From positions 930,001 to 994,000 of the forward strand of contig NW_024037074.1 of NCBI RefSeq assembly GCF_015706575.1: a stretch of 64,000 nucleotides of DNA, in the 5' to 3' direction. Origin of the DNA: Patiria miniata. Its lineage: Eukaryota > Echinodermata > Asteroidea > Valvatida > Asterinidae. Below, in pieces: positions 10,647 through 21,000 of the stretch. A model generated the notes under the pieces. That model searched no databases, was not told where the DNA came from, and was given only the letters and a program-made list of their open reading frames with translations. Made by a program: the position numbers and the translations under genes. Numbering within the stretch: position 1 is the first letter of the stretch; each line of letters starts with the position of its first letter.

Positions 10647-11310
10647 CTAAACAATTTTGTGCAGCTGATGTAGCCATGTGACAGTCTCCGGGGTTGGGTT
10701 GGTAAGATCTATATGGAGATCTCCAGGTGGTCCGAGGTCCGGGCACTCAAACAGGATGTGGTGTGCAGTCTGTTCAGGGGTACCACAGACGCAGGCCGCG
10801 GAGGGCCTCAAGCCCCATCTGTGCATGCTGGCATTGAGACGTCCAACCCCGGTGCGCAGGCAATTGAGAGTGACCCAATCTCTGCGGGGGAGGTGAGCAC
10901 CTGGTGGAAGTTTAGTACTCGGAAGGGTGGTGAACTGGATTGGTCTCTCAGTCTCTTGCCAGTTGCTTTCCCATTGTTCCATGAGGTAGACGTTGGAACA
11001 CTCGGGGGAGACTGCATGACGGCCGAAGGGGTGACGAGAGCGGAGGCATTTTCTGCCGAGATCTTCAGCAGCCTTGATGCACTTGTGCAGAATGTGATTG
11101 TCATCTTGGGAGGCCTTCTCTGCCAGCACGTGCATATGATGTTCTTAATGTGTTAGTACTTGCACCCCAGGTAGGCCCTGCAAGGCGGCGGAGGAGGTTG
11201 TACCTTGATGAAACTTTTGCTCGGTGTGATTCCAGGTGTTGCCTGTATGTTAGCTGTCTGTCAAGTTTGACTCCCAGATATGCTGGCGTAGGAGTGTAGG
11301 GCAAGGTTGT
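10647..11310 (-). pseudogene. LINE C-terminal fragment (I/Jockey-like group)
   Basis: Minus-strand frames give PAYLGVKLDRQLTYRQHLES, then YNLLRRLAGPTWGASTNTLR, then RRDWVTLNCLRTGVGRLNAS, then CVCGTPEQTAHHILFECPDL and ETVTWLHQL. The 'YLGV.LDR.LTY..HL' segment follows the palm of LINE reverse transcriptases. The closing 'W..LN.LRTG.GR...MH.WG...S..C.CG.PEQT..HI...CP' block is the C-terminal zinc-knuckle region of I/Jockey-type elements. The catalytic core is missing and the two parts lie in different frames, so the element is 5'-truncated and dead. It lies just downstream of the second LINE on the same strand. Confidence 0.75.
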
Positions 11311-11645
11311 TTCTCTAGTTGGACTTTGAGTTGACGATTGGCATGCTTATTTGCAAGATGGAAGGCTGTTGCTGTAGTTTTGGCCAGAAACATTCATGAA
11401 CTGACATAAAAAATATAACAAGTCAATTTACATTAAAGTCGCAGCGCACAAACAATCACAATCAATCAAAAGTACATGCAACTAAAACAAATATCAACAT
11501 CGTGAATTACAAAATCAAAACAAGACAAAGAGATAAAAAGGACATGTGGTAAAAAATTGGCAAATTACTAACTAACAAAATCACGAAGTTGCAGACATCA
11601 CGTAAAGAAGGTCAATCAATTTGGAATCAAAATACATAATCACGT

Positions 11646-13345
11646 TTAACCAGTTACAAATAGATGGGTTTTTAAAGCCTTCTTAAAAAGATCAAGAGAC
11701 GTAATGGAGCGAATGTTGGCTGGTAACCTGTTCAAGACTGACACTGATGATTTAGCAAAAGACCTATCACCGTAGAAAATTGTTGGACTTGGACTTGGAT
11801 GACTGAGGAGGTGTTGAGTTGAAGAACGCAAGGCGCGGTTGGGTTTATGTTCGGTTAGGAGTTCACTGATATATGATGGTGCCATGTCTTTGAGCGCCTT
11901 GAATGTCAGAAGTGCAATCTTGTAGTTGATGCGTTGCCTTACAGGTAGCCAATGCAAGTCATGAAGGATGGGTTGTATGTGATCATGTTTCTTGCATCGG
12001 GTCACCAACCGGGCTGCAGAGTTTTAGACTCTTTGTAACTTATTAATCTCACAATCCGGAAGTCCATAGAGGAGACTGTTACAGAAGTCAAGACCGGAGG
12101 ACACAAACGCATGGACTAACCGCTCAACCGACTTACGATCGACATATCGATTGAGTTTACCAATTTTGTAAATTGCAAAAGAAGCAGCCTGAACGACATT
12201 TTTCACGTGATCTTTCATGTGAAGTGTGTGGTCGATGGTCACTCCAAGATTCCTTGCAACACTAACTGTTTCAATGTCAAATTCACCGACAGTGAGTTTA
12301 GGGAACGCCGGGGTCTTCAGAAACTTATAACTGATGTGGACGATCTCAGTCTTGGAGCCGTTCAGTATCAGGTTATCGGCAGCTGTCCAAACCTTGATAT
12401 CTCGCAAACACTCCCTTAGTCTCGATGTAGCTTCTGAACGCTCCTGTCGTTGCAGTGTATATCTGCATCAGCATATGTCATGTAGTTGATTCCATGAGCG
12501 TTGAGAATATCTCCAAGGGGAGCAGTGTACATTGTGAAGATGACTGGGCCTAGTACGGATCCTCGGGGTACTCCGTGCTCAAGTATGTGCTTATGCGACA
12601 GTACATCTCTAATTCTTACAGCTTGCAACCGACCCTGAAGATAAGATTGGAAACAATCAAGGGCGGATCCAGTGATGCCGTAACGATCACGCAGACGTTG
12701 GATGAGAAGTTGATGGTTAATTGTGTCAAACGCCGCGGAGAAATCCAACAGGATAAGAACCGCCTCCTGTTGTTGATCTACAGCTCGCAAGAGGTTGTTC
12801 TGATTGCGAAGCAGGGCTGTTTCTGTACTGTGAAATAGTCGGTAGGCAGATTGCATTGGTGAATGAAGACTGTGTTCATCAAGATAGTCAGTAAGCTGTG
12901 TCACAACAGCTCGCTCAATGGTTTTGAAGAGAAACTTCAAGTTTGAAATCGGCCGATAATTCTTTATTTCGTGCCGATCCAAAGTGGTCTTCTTGAGCAC
13001 AGGAGTAACATGAGCCTCTTTGAGGGAGTCAGGCATAAGGCCACACGCTAGGGATGCGTTGATGATACGGGTGATAGATGTCAATAATGAATCCAGACAT
13101 TGCTTGAGAAGACTGGTTGGAATTGGATCCAGTGTACAAGATTTAGTAGCAGATTTCAAAATAAGTCTTTTGACGTCGTTGCATGTGACTGGTTGAAATG
13201 AAGAGAGTGTGCTGTTACAGTCACGCTGGATATCAACCGAGAGGTCGACGGCGTTTTTGTCGATGGAACTGATCAGGTTGTTCACCTTCTCGTGGAAGAA
13301 ACCTGCAAAAACATTGGCGAGTGTTTTGACGTTATCATGACGCTT
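11646..13345 (-). pseudogene. CR1/L2-like LINE reverse transcriptase, broken
   Basis: The minus strand encodes, in order, a finger region (SCTLDPIPTSLLKQ), EIKNYRPISNLKFLFKTIER, LDFSAAFDTINHQLL, GVPRGSVLGPVIFTMYTAPL, a palm motif reading MTYADAD where YADD is expected, NGSKTEIVHISYKF, VARNLGVTIDHTLHMKDHV and the tail HDLHWLPVRQRINYKIALLT through LFKKALKTHLFVTG-stop. This is the CR1/L2 clade signature. Breaks: a frame change near 12410 and a stop near 12020. The endonuclease part is absent, and upstream coding is replaced by the GAGTAC repeat at about 13380. The altered YADD alone would stop polymerisation. Confidence 0.85.
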
Positions 13346-13384
13346 TTCTTTTCTTTTCCAGATCAAATTATCACGAAATACTAG

Positions 13385-13560
13385 TGTTGTAGTAGAGTAC
13401 TTTTCCACGAGTATGAGTATGAGTACTTTGCCATGAGTACTCGTAAGAGTATGAGTACAAGGCAAACATTTTCCATGAGTACGAGTACTTATCCAATGTA
13501 CGAGTAAGAGGAGTAAGAGTAGTTTTCCGTGTGAACGAGTACGAGTACTTTTCCAAAAGT
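13385..13560. repeat. GAGTACGAGTACTTTTCC array
   Basis: Imperfect units built on GAGTACTTTTCCA and GAGTATGAGTA. The 5' part is the same sequence as 7818-7872. Confidence 0.7.
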
Positions 13561-13569
13561 ACCGGTACG

Positions 13570-14500
13570 ACGACATTTCCATGGGTAAATAAAGAAAATA
13601 ATGAGAATAAGTGAGCATTTGTCCATAAAAAGGCACTAGTAATGCATGTCTTAAGAAAAGTGAAATGTCTCCACTTCTGTACATCTGATTTCAAAATATA
13701 AAAAGTTTTCAATTTCTGAAAGCCAGCCCGGCATCTTGAAATAAATTCAGGTTTAACACGAGCCAGAACAAAAGAGAAAAAACAAACAGAAAGTGCCCAA
13801 TAAGAAACGTGCAAGCAACACCAACAGAGGAACTGTTTACCTTTCTCATTGGCGCTTCCGTTGGATCCGGATCCTCACCAGTGGTTAAATTCTAAAAAAA
13901 AAAAGGTAAATGTTTTAACCCAGTTTTACATTTTTATTATAGATTATATATTCAAGTATGAGAACATTTTTTTTGAGAAATCGTGTCTTAAAGTAACAAA
14001 TATTTTTTTTACTAAAAAGAACTCCAAAAATGTGGTAAACTTATTGCTATTAATGCAATTACAGATTTCAATCATAATATGATTATATTAGATATGATAT
14101 TTTAATCATGTCCTCCGGACTGTAAATCTGCTTGTCTACACTAAATGCCACAACTGGGTGACATACCAGTTCAGAAGGAATTTCCAACTGTATAATTGTT
14201 CCCTTATTTTTTGCAGGCACATATCTTCCCTCTATATTATGCTTATTAGAATTGGAAATATATCAGGACAAGCAAAATGCTAGTGATGAAACCAAATTAC
14301 ATATGACAGATATTACTTAGGAAAATATATATATACACCCCTTTAAAAACAAAGAAAAACTACAATTTTTACAGTAAGGAATCACATGGGAAGAAACAAA
14401 TCATACACATCTAAAGCATCTGAAAAATACAAAATGCATACACATATATAAGCATTACACAAACACACATAAAACTGATATATTGTATATTGCTATAAAG
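13570..14500 (-). repeat. left partner of inverted block 36.8-37.78 kb
   Basis: It matches 36800-37780 inverted, including the 51-bp exon, the two long T runs and the ATATATATACACCCCTTT landmark. The coding frame RVKPEFISRCRAGFQKLKTF runs past the exon donor in both copies, but it lies in what would be intron and is not called. Confidence 0.85.
13841..13891 (-). pseudogene. copy of the 51-bp NLTTGEDPDPTEAPMRK exon
   Basis: A poly-T acceptor and AAG/GTAAAC donor frame 51 bases, identical to 37471-37521, encoding NLTTGEDPDPTEAPMRK in phase 0-0. On this strand it follows the 15037-15176 exon and precedes the 9891 exon, the reverse of the plus-strand order. Confidence 0.5.
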
Positions 14501-14958
14501 CACACTGGACACACTTGTATCTCACTGTATTGATGCACCGATGTGGTAGTATTTTTTTTCTACAGTTTTAAAAAGAGCGCAATCTCAGCATTACTGCTGT
14601 GAAGACCACATGTTGGTACCATCTTAACATTGTAGTTAAACAAATTATGGAAGTCGGAACACCTACTGTACAGATGTGATGAAGTGGCCCTATTTTGGCC
14701 TGAATCTCCAAAGCATGCACAGATTTTAGAACACGAAATTTAAAAAGAAAATTGTGGCCTAGTTTTATGGATCTTCTTTCCATTCGGGAATAATTCTTGT
14801 TTAAAAAGGTACATATGGGATATTTACCCAAGTAACCGGCTCGGCAAGTCGGTTACTTGGGCCAGGCTTGACTAAGCGCGACAAGTCATGTGAGAGGTAA
14901 ATCTAACGCTGTCGCGCTTGCATGAGTAAGTGCGGGAGAAGTAATTGAATGCACTGGA

Positions 14959-15007
14959 GGTGACAGACGGACTGTTCCATTCCACAAGGAACATTCCATC
15001 TGTCACC
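14959..15007. repeat. GGTGACAGACGG..CCATCTGTCACC palindrome
   Basis: It begins GGTGACAGACGGACTGTTCC and ends ACATTCCATCTGTCACC. It is one of six related sites in the window (others at 15640, 36078, 46578, 47431 and 52551). Confidence 0.8.
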
Positions 15008-15036
15008 AATTACTCTGTTCATTGCATTTACCGCAC

Positions 15037-15176
15037 CTTGGCCTTAGCCAGTTCGCCCCTGGAGTCGCACAGCTGGCTCTGCAACTGGATATTGGTCTGC
15101 AGCAGGTCGCTGTTTTCCTGTTGCAGACGAAGAATGGTGGTGGATGCAGGATCATTTTCTTGCATCTTTTTGGGGC
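15037..15176 (-). CDS. coiled-coil exon, left copy
   Basis: Acceptor GTCAAACTCAG and donor AAG/GTGCGG frame 140 bases in phase 1-0. They encode PKKMQENDPASTTILRLQQE, then NSDLLQTNIQLQSQLCDSRG and ELAKAK. The partner at 46421-46548 differs by one 12-base, frame-preserving gap (ENDP) and several substitutions, and both stay open. That pattern supports true coding ancestry. The product is an unrecognised coiled-coil protein. In this copy the exon lies upstream of exons that precede it in the plus-strand gene, so a normal transcript is doubtful. Confidence 0.5.
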
Positions 15177-15639
15177 CTGAGTTTGACAATCGAGCTAGAT
15201 TCAGAGATGGTCTGTTCTCGTCAACTATTATAATCTTTTTTTAAATTTTGTTTTAAAACTTCTCCCAAAGACTTTTATCAGATTTTAACAAAACAGGTAT
15301 TCTTTTTTCTACTGTGGGCATCTGGATTGTTACAAAGTGTAATTATCTCATTTAAAAAAAAAATGTTTTGGTGTCAACGATTTCTACATTGATTATTTTC
15401 TCCACATTGAAAAAAAAATGCACAATAGACCTTTATCACAGTGCCACCATTTCAGTCATGTTCCCTGTATCCAATAATAGTATTGAATGATAATGTTTTT
15501 TTGTGCAAAAAGGAACCAGACAGTTTTTTCTTCCAGCCTGCGTATTTTATTTTTGCAGCGTACATCCTATTTTAACCATTTTATTTTAACGCTGTCGCGC
15601 TTGCATGAGTAAGCGGGGGAAGTAATCGAACGCACTGGA

Positions 15640-15706
15640 GGTGACAGACGGACTGTTCCATTCCACAAGGTGAAGCCGGGTGGAATGGAACATTCCATCT
15701 GTCACC
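15640..15706. repeat. GGTGACAG palindrome, second site
   Basis: GGTGACAGACGGACTGTTCC ... TCCACAAGG, a short middle, then the inverted counterpart ending CCATCTGTCACC. Confidence 0.8.
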
Positions 15707-16397
15707 AATTACTGTGTCGAAACTTTCTTTCGGCCCGTTCCAGCGCATCCTGCTTGTTGCTGGTTGTTCAAATGTCTTCAAATAAATTGGTTAAACCTCT
15801 TGCCTGGTATTAAGAATTTTCTAATAATTCAGTTTTTTTTCTTCTTTTTTTTTCTTCCAACGAAAAGGCAGTGATCTTAAAGTTCTTGTCTTGCCATTAT
15901 AAGTATTATTCGTAATTTAAGCCCTTTTATCTTCTTTCTTTTTTCTTCATTTTTCTTGGTACGCTCCTTGTTTTCTTAATGAACAAAATTAAATTCAACT
16001 CGATCTTGTAATCCTTAAAAACCACTTGTTTCTGTCATTCAACAGTAAGGCTTTAAAGTTTTCATTTCAAAAGCTTAATCATTCCTAATAACAATTTATT
16101 GTTGGCAAAATAATTTGCGTTTACAAACATAACCACGTTATATTTTGGTCAATACCATTTTTTTTTCTTGAAAGTCCCTTCTTGGTTGGACTTTGTTCAA
16201 CTTTAAAGGGCCTATGAAATAATATTTTTCTAGACATTCAAACAACTCTTTATTCATTCCGACAAAAGAGGTTTCTTTGCCGAACAGACTCTTTTTTTTT
16301 TTTTTTTAAACTTAAATTAGTACAAAAAATTACTTAAACAAAAAGGCACTCCATGGGCCCCTTATTTCTGGAAGACAAGTTGCTGGTGTACATGTAA

Positions 16398-16750
16398 TTA
16401 AAAAGTAACACCGTACAGAAATGTGGTGTTGCGCAGGCAATGTGTCCGGACATCTTCCTCATTCATCCGTCGGATGCAGGCAACCTCGTGGGCGACTAGG
16501 CGGGCATTTGTTGGGTTGCTGTAGCTCGAGCGGGACCATGGAGGAATGAAGTGGGGGGCGTCCGTTTCCAGTACAAGCCGTTCCAGCGGAATTCTTTTGG
16601 CCACCTCTTTAAACTCTGGATCATTCTTATGATGATAGGTGTTAGGCCAATAAATAGGTTTGGAAAAAGCCTGCACCAGGTTCTTGCCGTCTTCCAGTTG
16701 TTGATGAAACAATGGAGGTGGATCTTCCATTGTTGGAGAAGAATCTCTTT
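16398..16750 (-). pseudogene. TatD-family DNase, C-terminal part, frameshifted
   Basis: The minus strand gives WKIHLHCFINNWKTARTWCR and LFPNLFIGLTP, then in the next frame HHKNDPEFKEVAKRIPLERL, VLETDAPHFIPP, a SNPTNARLVAHEVACIRR segment and LRNTTFLYGV-stop. 'IHLHCF', 'FPNL.IGLTP', 'IP..RL.LETDAP.F.P' and 'RN...LYG' are diagnostic of TatD-like metal-dependent nucleases (TATDN group). The conserved His of HCF and Asp of ETDAP are present; the N-terminal HxH metal site is not in this stretch. A one- or two-base frame change occurs near 16640-16650. No upstream TatD exon was found. It is most likely a truncated, dead copy, or an exon with an assembly error. Confidence 0.7.
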
Positions 16751-17384
16751 CTTTGTAGCAAGAATGTTTGAATATGAAATAAGTGTAAATGATTGAAGTT
16801 CCCAGTAAAAGACGCCAGGGAGTGTGAGGATAGAGGATAGAGGTGTCAATTATTGTTACAATTCCCTTCCAAGCAGGCCCATCACGGAGGTGGGTGGGCA
16901 GAGGCCGCCCCCCAAAGGGGCAACTGCCCCTCCCCTCGACAAAAACCATAAGCGTAAAACGTATAGAGGTGTGTTATTGCTTGTAGTGTGCCTCCCTAAT
17001 TCATACTGTGGCCCCCCTAATGCCCGGAGCTGGTGACAATTAGTAAATCCATGATGTCCTGGTTGATGATCCCTGAAAGCCAGCTTGATTCTGCCTGTGG
17101 AATCTAGCTTCCCTGAAGACCTGAATCTTCCTGGTTGATAGTGCATCATATCAAGTCTTCAGGATCAACTTTTCTTGTCAAGGTTGCATAATTACAAAAT
17201 CATCTTTGCCTTTGCTTGCCCCGTCTGATGTCTCTTCAGAAAAAAATCCTGCACATAAAAAAATCAATCCAATACAAAAGACCAAGTTTACACGGGTGTT
17301 TCCTAAAATATAGAAATGTGGATTAACTGTACGATCCAAGAAGAAAGCATCTGCGAAGCATGCCGGCAGGAAAGTTCACCATAC

Positions 17385-17469
17385 CTTCATCAGTGAAGTC
17401 CTCCTGAAAGTCAAAGTCCAGGTCGCTCGGGTCATGGGGTCTCAGTTTCTGCCTCAGAGCCCGATTCGC
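17385..17469 (-). CDS. candidate exon, acidic/coiled-coil segment
   Basis: Acceptor CTTTTACGGCAG and donor GAAG/GTATGG enclose 85 bases in phase 0-1. The peptide is ANRALRQKLRPHDPSDLDFD followed by FQEDFTDE: a short basic helix, then an acidic tail. No family is recognised. It lies downstream (minus sense) of two other candidate exons at 17.6-17.9 kb, and the three may belong to one transcript. Confidence 0.45.
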
Positions 17470-17639
17470 CTGCCGTAAAAGGTCGACACATAAGAAGCAA
17501 ACAAAAAATAAGTTAAACTTAATAATTAAACAGCAAATGTACAATAAATGTGTTAATCAAAAACTAGAAAATAAAATTAGTTAAAATATAAACTATAGAA
17601 TATTCATCAATGAGAACGGCTACATACAACGAATATATT

Positions 17640-17752
17640 GACATGGAATGCTGACCCAAGATTAATGCTTGATCTCCTCCCTTAATGTCCTTTTCCAGCT
17701 CCTCTCTCCGTTGTCTCTCCTCTTCTATGTCCACCTCCATCGCACAAGTCAT
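17640..17752 (-). CDS. candidate coiled-coil segment
   Basis: The minus strand reads MEVDIEEERQRREELEKDIK, a strongly helical, charged segment, in the same open frame as the exon upstream. A splice border cannot be fixed. Part of its 5' flank (GAGAGGACATCC ... AAATTTCTGGGTCAAAAT) has a degenerate homologue at 52336-52400. Confidence 0.35.
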
Positions 17753-17806
17753 TTTGACCCAGAAATTTGGGAGGAGGATGTCCTCTCCCATGTGGTGATT
17801 ACTAAC

Positions 17807-17890
17807 CTTGATGTCCCCTGTGGAGATCAGCTCCTTGATAGTGTCCTCGATGACATCCTCCAATTTTGCATCTTGTGCATCTTGTGCATC
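17807..17890 (-). CDS. candidate exon with DAQ repeats
   Basis: Acceptor TCAATGCCCTAG and donor AAG/GTTAGT enclose 84 bases, phase 0-0. The peptide starts DAQDAQDAKLEDVIEDTIKE and ends LISTGDIK. The start carries a nine-base tandem (GATGCACAA twice, then GATGCAAAA). The product is not recognised. The donor and following intron bases (GTTAGTAATC) reappear at 52336 on the plus strand, directly after an unrelated exon. Confidence 0.45.
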
Positions 17891-18005
17891 CTAGGGCATT
17901 GAGAAATGGGGGAACATGAATCTAGTTAATATAACCCTTGCTTGTAGTAGTGAAATTGATCCCACAGGTTCGGTTCGGTTGCGGCTGAGGTTCAGATTTT
18001 TTTCC

Positions 18006-18109
18006 CTGAATGTTTGTGCATGGCTCAGGCAGTGTTCCATAAGCTCCCGCTGCAGTCCCTGCACCTCACCCTTCTAATCTTCCTGGGCGGCCTGCAGGGG
18101 CGAGTGGTC
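18006..18109 (-). pseudogene. DHSPLQAAQED exon copy with stop
   Basis: The minus strand encodes DHSPLQAAQED, a TAG stop, then KGEVQGLQRELMEHCLSHAQ. The plus-strand homologue at 52081-52335 has its own, differently placed stop. The shared helix 'LQRELMEH' shows the coding frame. Both copies are dead in that frame. Confidence 0.45.
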
Positions 18110-18479
18110 CTTTTGACATTGTTTTCGAGTACAGGCAAATATATCTCTTCCCCTCTTACATTTGCAATTCGAATAACCTTTCTTTGATTTTTCAGAAACG
18201 AATCCTAGAAAGGGAAACAAAAGTCACAAAATGTATAAACATGTCACAAAAGTCACAAAATGTATAAAGTCACAAAATGTATAAACAGCAATGTAATATA
18301 ACCACTTAATTATAGCAAGAATGTTTGATTATGTATAACTCACTTGACTGTATGTGAATTTCCTTTAAAGCATGGCATCTCAGTTGCGCTGTCATTTGCA
18401 AGAAAAGTAGAATTTTTGTTTCAATTTTAAATGATGGGGGCCTACAATTGTTCGAAGAAAACCATACGTTTTTCAAATA

Positions 18480-18780
18480 CTGCCCCCCCCCCCCCCCATT
18501 TACCAAATTTATTTGTCCAAATTTTGCTTGCAATCGGTTACATCTGCGAACGGGTGCAAGCCAGCTAGTCTTGTTCCCTGACCTGGCAATTCCAACGTCT
18601 ATAAATTGCTCCCTTTTGTCTGAAGTATATAGGGTCAGGGAACCAGACCAGTATTTTTTTTCTTGGGCAAGACACTTTACTACAATTGATTCTCCACCCA
18701 GGATTATAAATTGGTACTATACATGTAGCTAGCTGTGAGGATAGAGATATATTGTCCCTAGATGCTGCAGAAGACAGGTT
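18480..18780 (+). mobile_element. SINE-like fragment
   Basis: CTTGGGCAAGACACTTTACT, then TTGATTCTCCACCCAGG and TATAAATTGGTACT, is the central and tail sequence of a widespread animal tRNA-SINE group; the 34168 SINE shares it. The 5' side contains an inverted TTCCCTGACC / GGTCAGGGAA pair and a C tract. Confidence 0.5.
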
Positions 18781-18799
18781 CTCTTGGCATTGATGAACA

Positions 18800-20240
18800 T
18801 TCCCGATGGAAGAAACTCAAACATGGTTTTCAACACATGATTTTCACTGGCTACGATCGACTTGGCTTTTCTGAGTACTTGTTGTTCGCAAAACTGACTA
18901 AGATCTCTCTGGGGCTCTCCGGTAATTTTGGACCAAAGGTTAACTATCTTTTGCAAACTGTTCCTATTCTTAGCATGGAATGCTTGGGAGTACTTCATCT
19001 GTCTTACTGCCAGATTTGGATTATTATGAAAAAATGATAAGGTATGCTTGCTTCTTATTTTCTCAGTCTAAGTCTGTTTTTTCCCTTTGACCATTTAATG
19101 CGACTTAATAAAAGGGCCCATGCAATGTAGTTTTTTGATACAGTCCTTGTACCTTTGTGCCCCATTTCACCTTTTCAATTTTCGTTTTGCCATTTTCAAG
19201 GGTATTTAGGCGCCTTTTTTATTTTTATGCTAATGCCAATTTCCATATTCATGAGCAAAAGTATGATGTCATTTAATTCAGGCAGAAACCTCTGTTACAG
19301 CCATTTCAGCACAAAAAGTTACCAAATTTGTGATATTTTGCTTTTCTAAATTTTGCTTTGGTGATTCGTTTTTGAAGGCCAATGAGCAGCATTTTCTCAC
19401 TCCTGTTTTCAATTAGCAGATTTTTGGATTCACATTTGAACGGAAAACGCCTATAAGTGAACAGTGTTTTTCTGAAATGACATCACGGCCAACAGTGCCC
19501 TCAGTTGTCTGGAAAAGCAGGGAAAATTGTAACTGTTGAAAGAAAAAAACGGGGATGTGAAATAATGTTCATACATTTAAGAGGAGTAAAAGGTTGCACA
19601 AGAAGTGTTCCCAAGAAAAAAAAACCCATTTTTGTTGTGGGCACTTAAAAAAATGTGTGAGAATACTTATAATAAACTGATAAGGCAACAATCACATGTA
19701 TTTTATATACAATTATGTCCATGGGTGGATCCAGGAGGGGGTTGTGGGTTTAGCTGTTCTTATTGTCTTAAAAATAGTCTTAAAGTCTGTGACCTGTCTT
19801 GCAGCATATCCGAGTGAGCTTTCAATGAAATAATACAAATGACTGTAAGGAATAAAGTTGACATTGTTTTTTTTGGGGGGGGGGGGGGGGCCATAAGTGA
19901 GTAAAGGATATTTAAGATCAGTCCTCAATTTCACTTGTGAAGAATGGATATACATGTACAAATGGTTAATTTTAGTTGGTGTAAATATAATTAATACAAT
20001 GAATGTATAATAACATATAAAGAATACTATAATATTGAGCTTAATTGCCTGTTGTGATAAATGAGGAAAAATCCACTATTGAAGGGCACCTGTTATGCAT
20101 CTTGAAGTGAGTTGTGTATCAGTCTTAATTGTATTGAATTGTAACAAGTGCGAGTGCACAATAATTAAGCTCTGGCTGTCTTGCAAGAAAGTCTTGCATG
20201 AAATCTATCAATATGATCAAAATGATCCCTGCCAGAGCTT
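18800..20240. other. no gene seen
   Basis: A+T-rich sequence with two G tracts (19732 GGTGGATCCAGGAGGGGG and 19876-19891), typical of the edges of G-tract MITEs. No spliced coding frame was supported. Confidence 0.4.
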
Positions 20241-20245
20241 AAAAT

Positions 20246-20750
20246 GTGAACAGTGGCGGTTCTACGGGGGGCTGGGGGAGGGCTTTAGCCCCCCCCCCCA
20301 ATTTTGTCTGCCCCCCCCCCCCCAAATATTCCATAAAAATAAAAAATTGCATTAGCGAAAAGAAGGAATGTGACGTACATTCGAACGGTCTCAACTGGGT
20401 CAATATTGGTCAAGACCTCCATTGGTTTGTACACAGTAGGCCAGGAGGTGAGGAACAAAATGTTGACCATTGATGACCTCTTAAGTAAAGGGAGGGTTCT
20501 AAAGAAATAGTTGTGACAAGGGTGCATTTGAAGTTAATATAGTGTGCCCAATTGTAGGATTTTATTGGGACTCCCCATTGAAAATAAGGCACGCCCCCTC
20601 CCCCACCCCCTTATTGATTTTTGGAGCATTAAGTGTCTGTAGAAAATAAGCAGTCTACATTTCAGCACGCCTCCCTGTAAAATATTCTGGATCCGCCCTG
20701 CTAGCCCCCCCCCCCCCCCCGAAAAAAATATTGGCTCTAGAACCGCGCCT
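20246..20750. mobile_element. G/C-tract MITE, inverted ends
   Basis: CAGTGGCGGTTCTACGGGGG at 20250 is mirrored by the C-run, GGCTCTAGAACCGCGCCTG, at 20705-20750. The interior carries more C tracts and a second inner end (CTGGATCCGCCCTG) near 20688. A likely non-autonomous DNA transposon; superfamily not assigned. Confidence 0.5.
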
Positions 20751-20811
20751 GAATGTGACTCCCACAAATGTGACGCTGATGGCACATGTGGAACACCATA
20801 CTTTAGATATA

Positions 20812-20998
20812 CAGTCAACTCTCGTTAGTACAAACTCTGTTAATACAAAATTCTGGTTATAAAAAACATAAAGACCTGGTCCCGACTGCGCATTTATGTG
20901 CACAATGAATGGGACTGATGTTCCTCTTAATACAAAATTCTGATATAACAAACAGTTTGGCTAGGTCTGAACGAGTTTGTTATAACGAGACTCAACTG
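20812..20998. mobile_element. Tigger/pogo-like MITE with TA target site
   Basis: It starts CAGTCAACTCTCGTTAGTAC and ends TTATAACGAGACTCAACTG. The termini are inverted over about 24 bp with a few mismatches, and TA flanks both ends. CAGT..A.TCTCGTTA termini with TA duplication are characteristic of the pogo/Tigger branch of Tc1/mariner. At 187 bp it is non-autonomous. Confidence 0.8.
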
Positions 20999-21000
20999 TA

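Larger units (their letters stand above)
14826..15590 (-). repeat. left partner of inverted block 46.0-46.77 kb
   Basis: It matches 45990-46770 inverted and holds one coiled-coil exon, a GGTGACAG palindrome and the palindromic AAGTAACCGGCTCGGCAAGT region at its edge. Confidence 0.85.

Noticed and set aside
14945..15244. 99-codon plus-strand frame, with an inverted copy at 46341-46640
   Set aside because: It is the antisense of coiled-coil exon 6; the in-frame 12-base indel and the splice borders favour the other strand.
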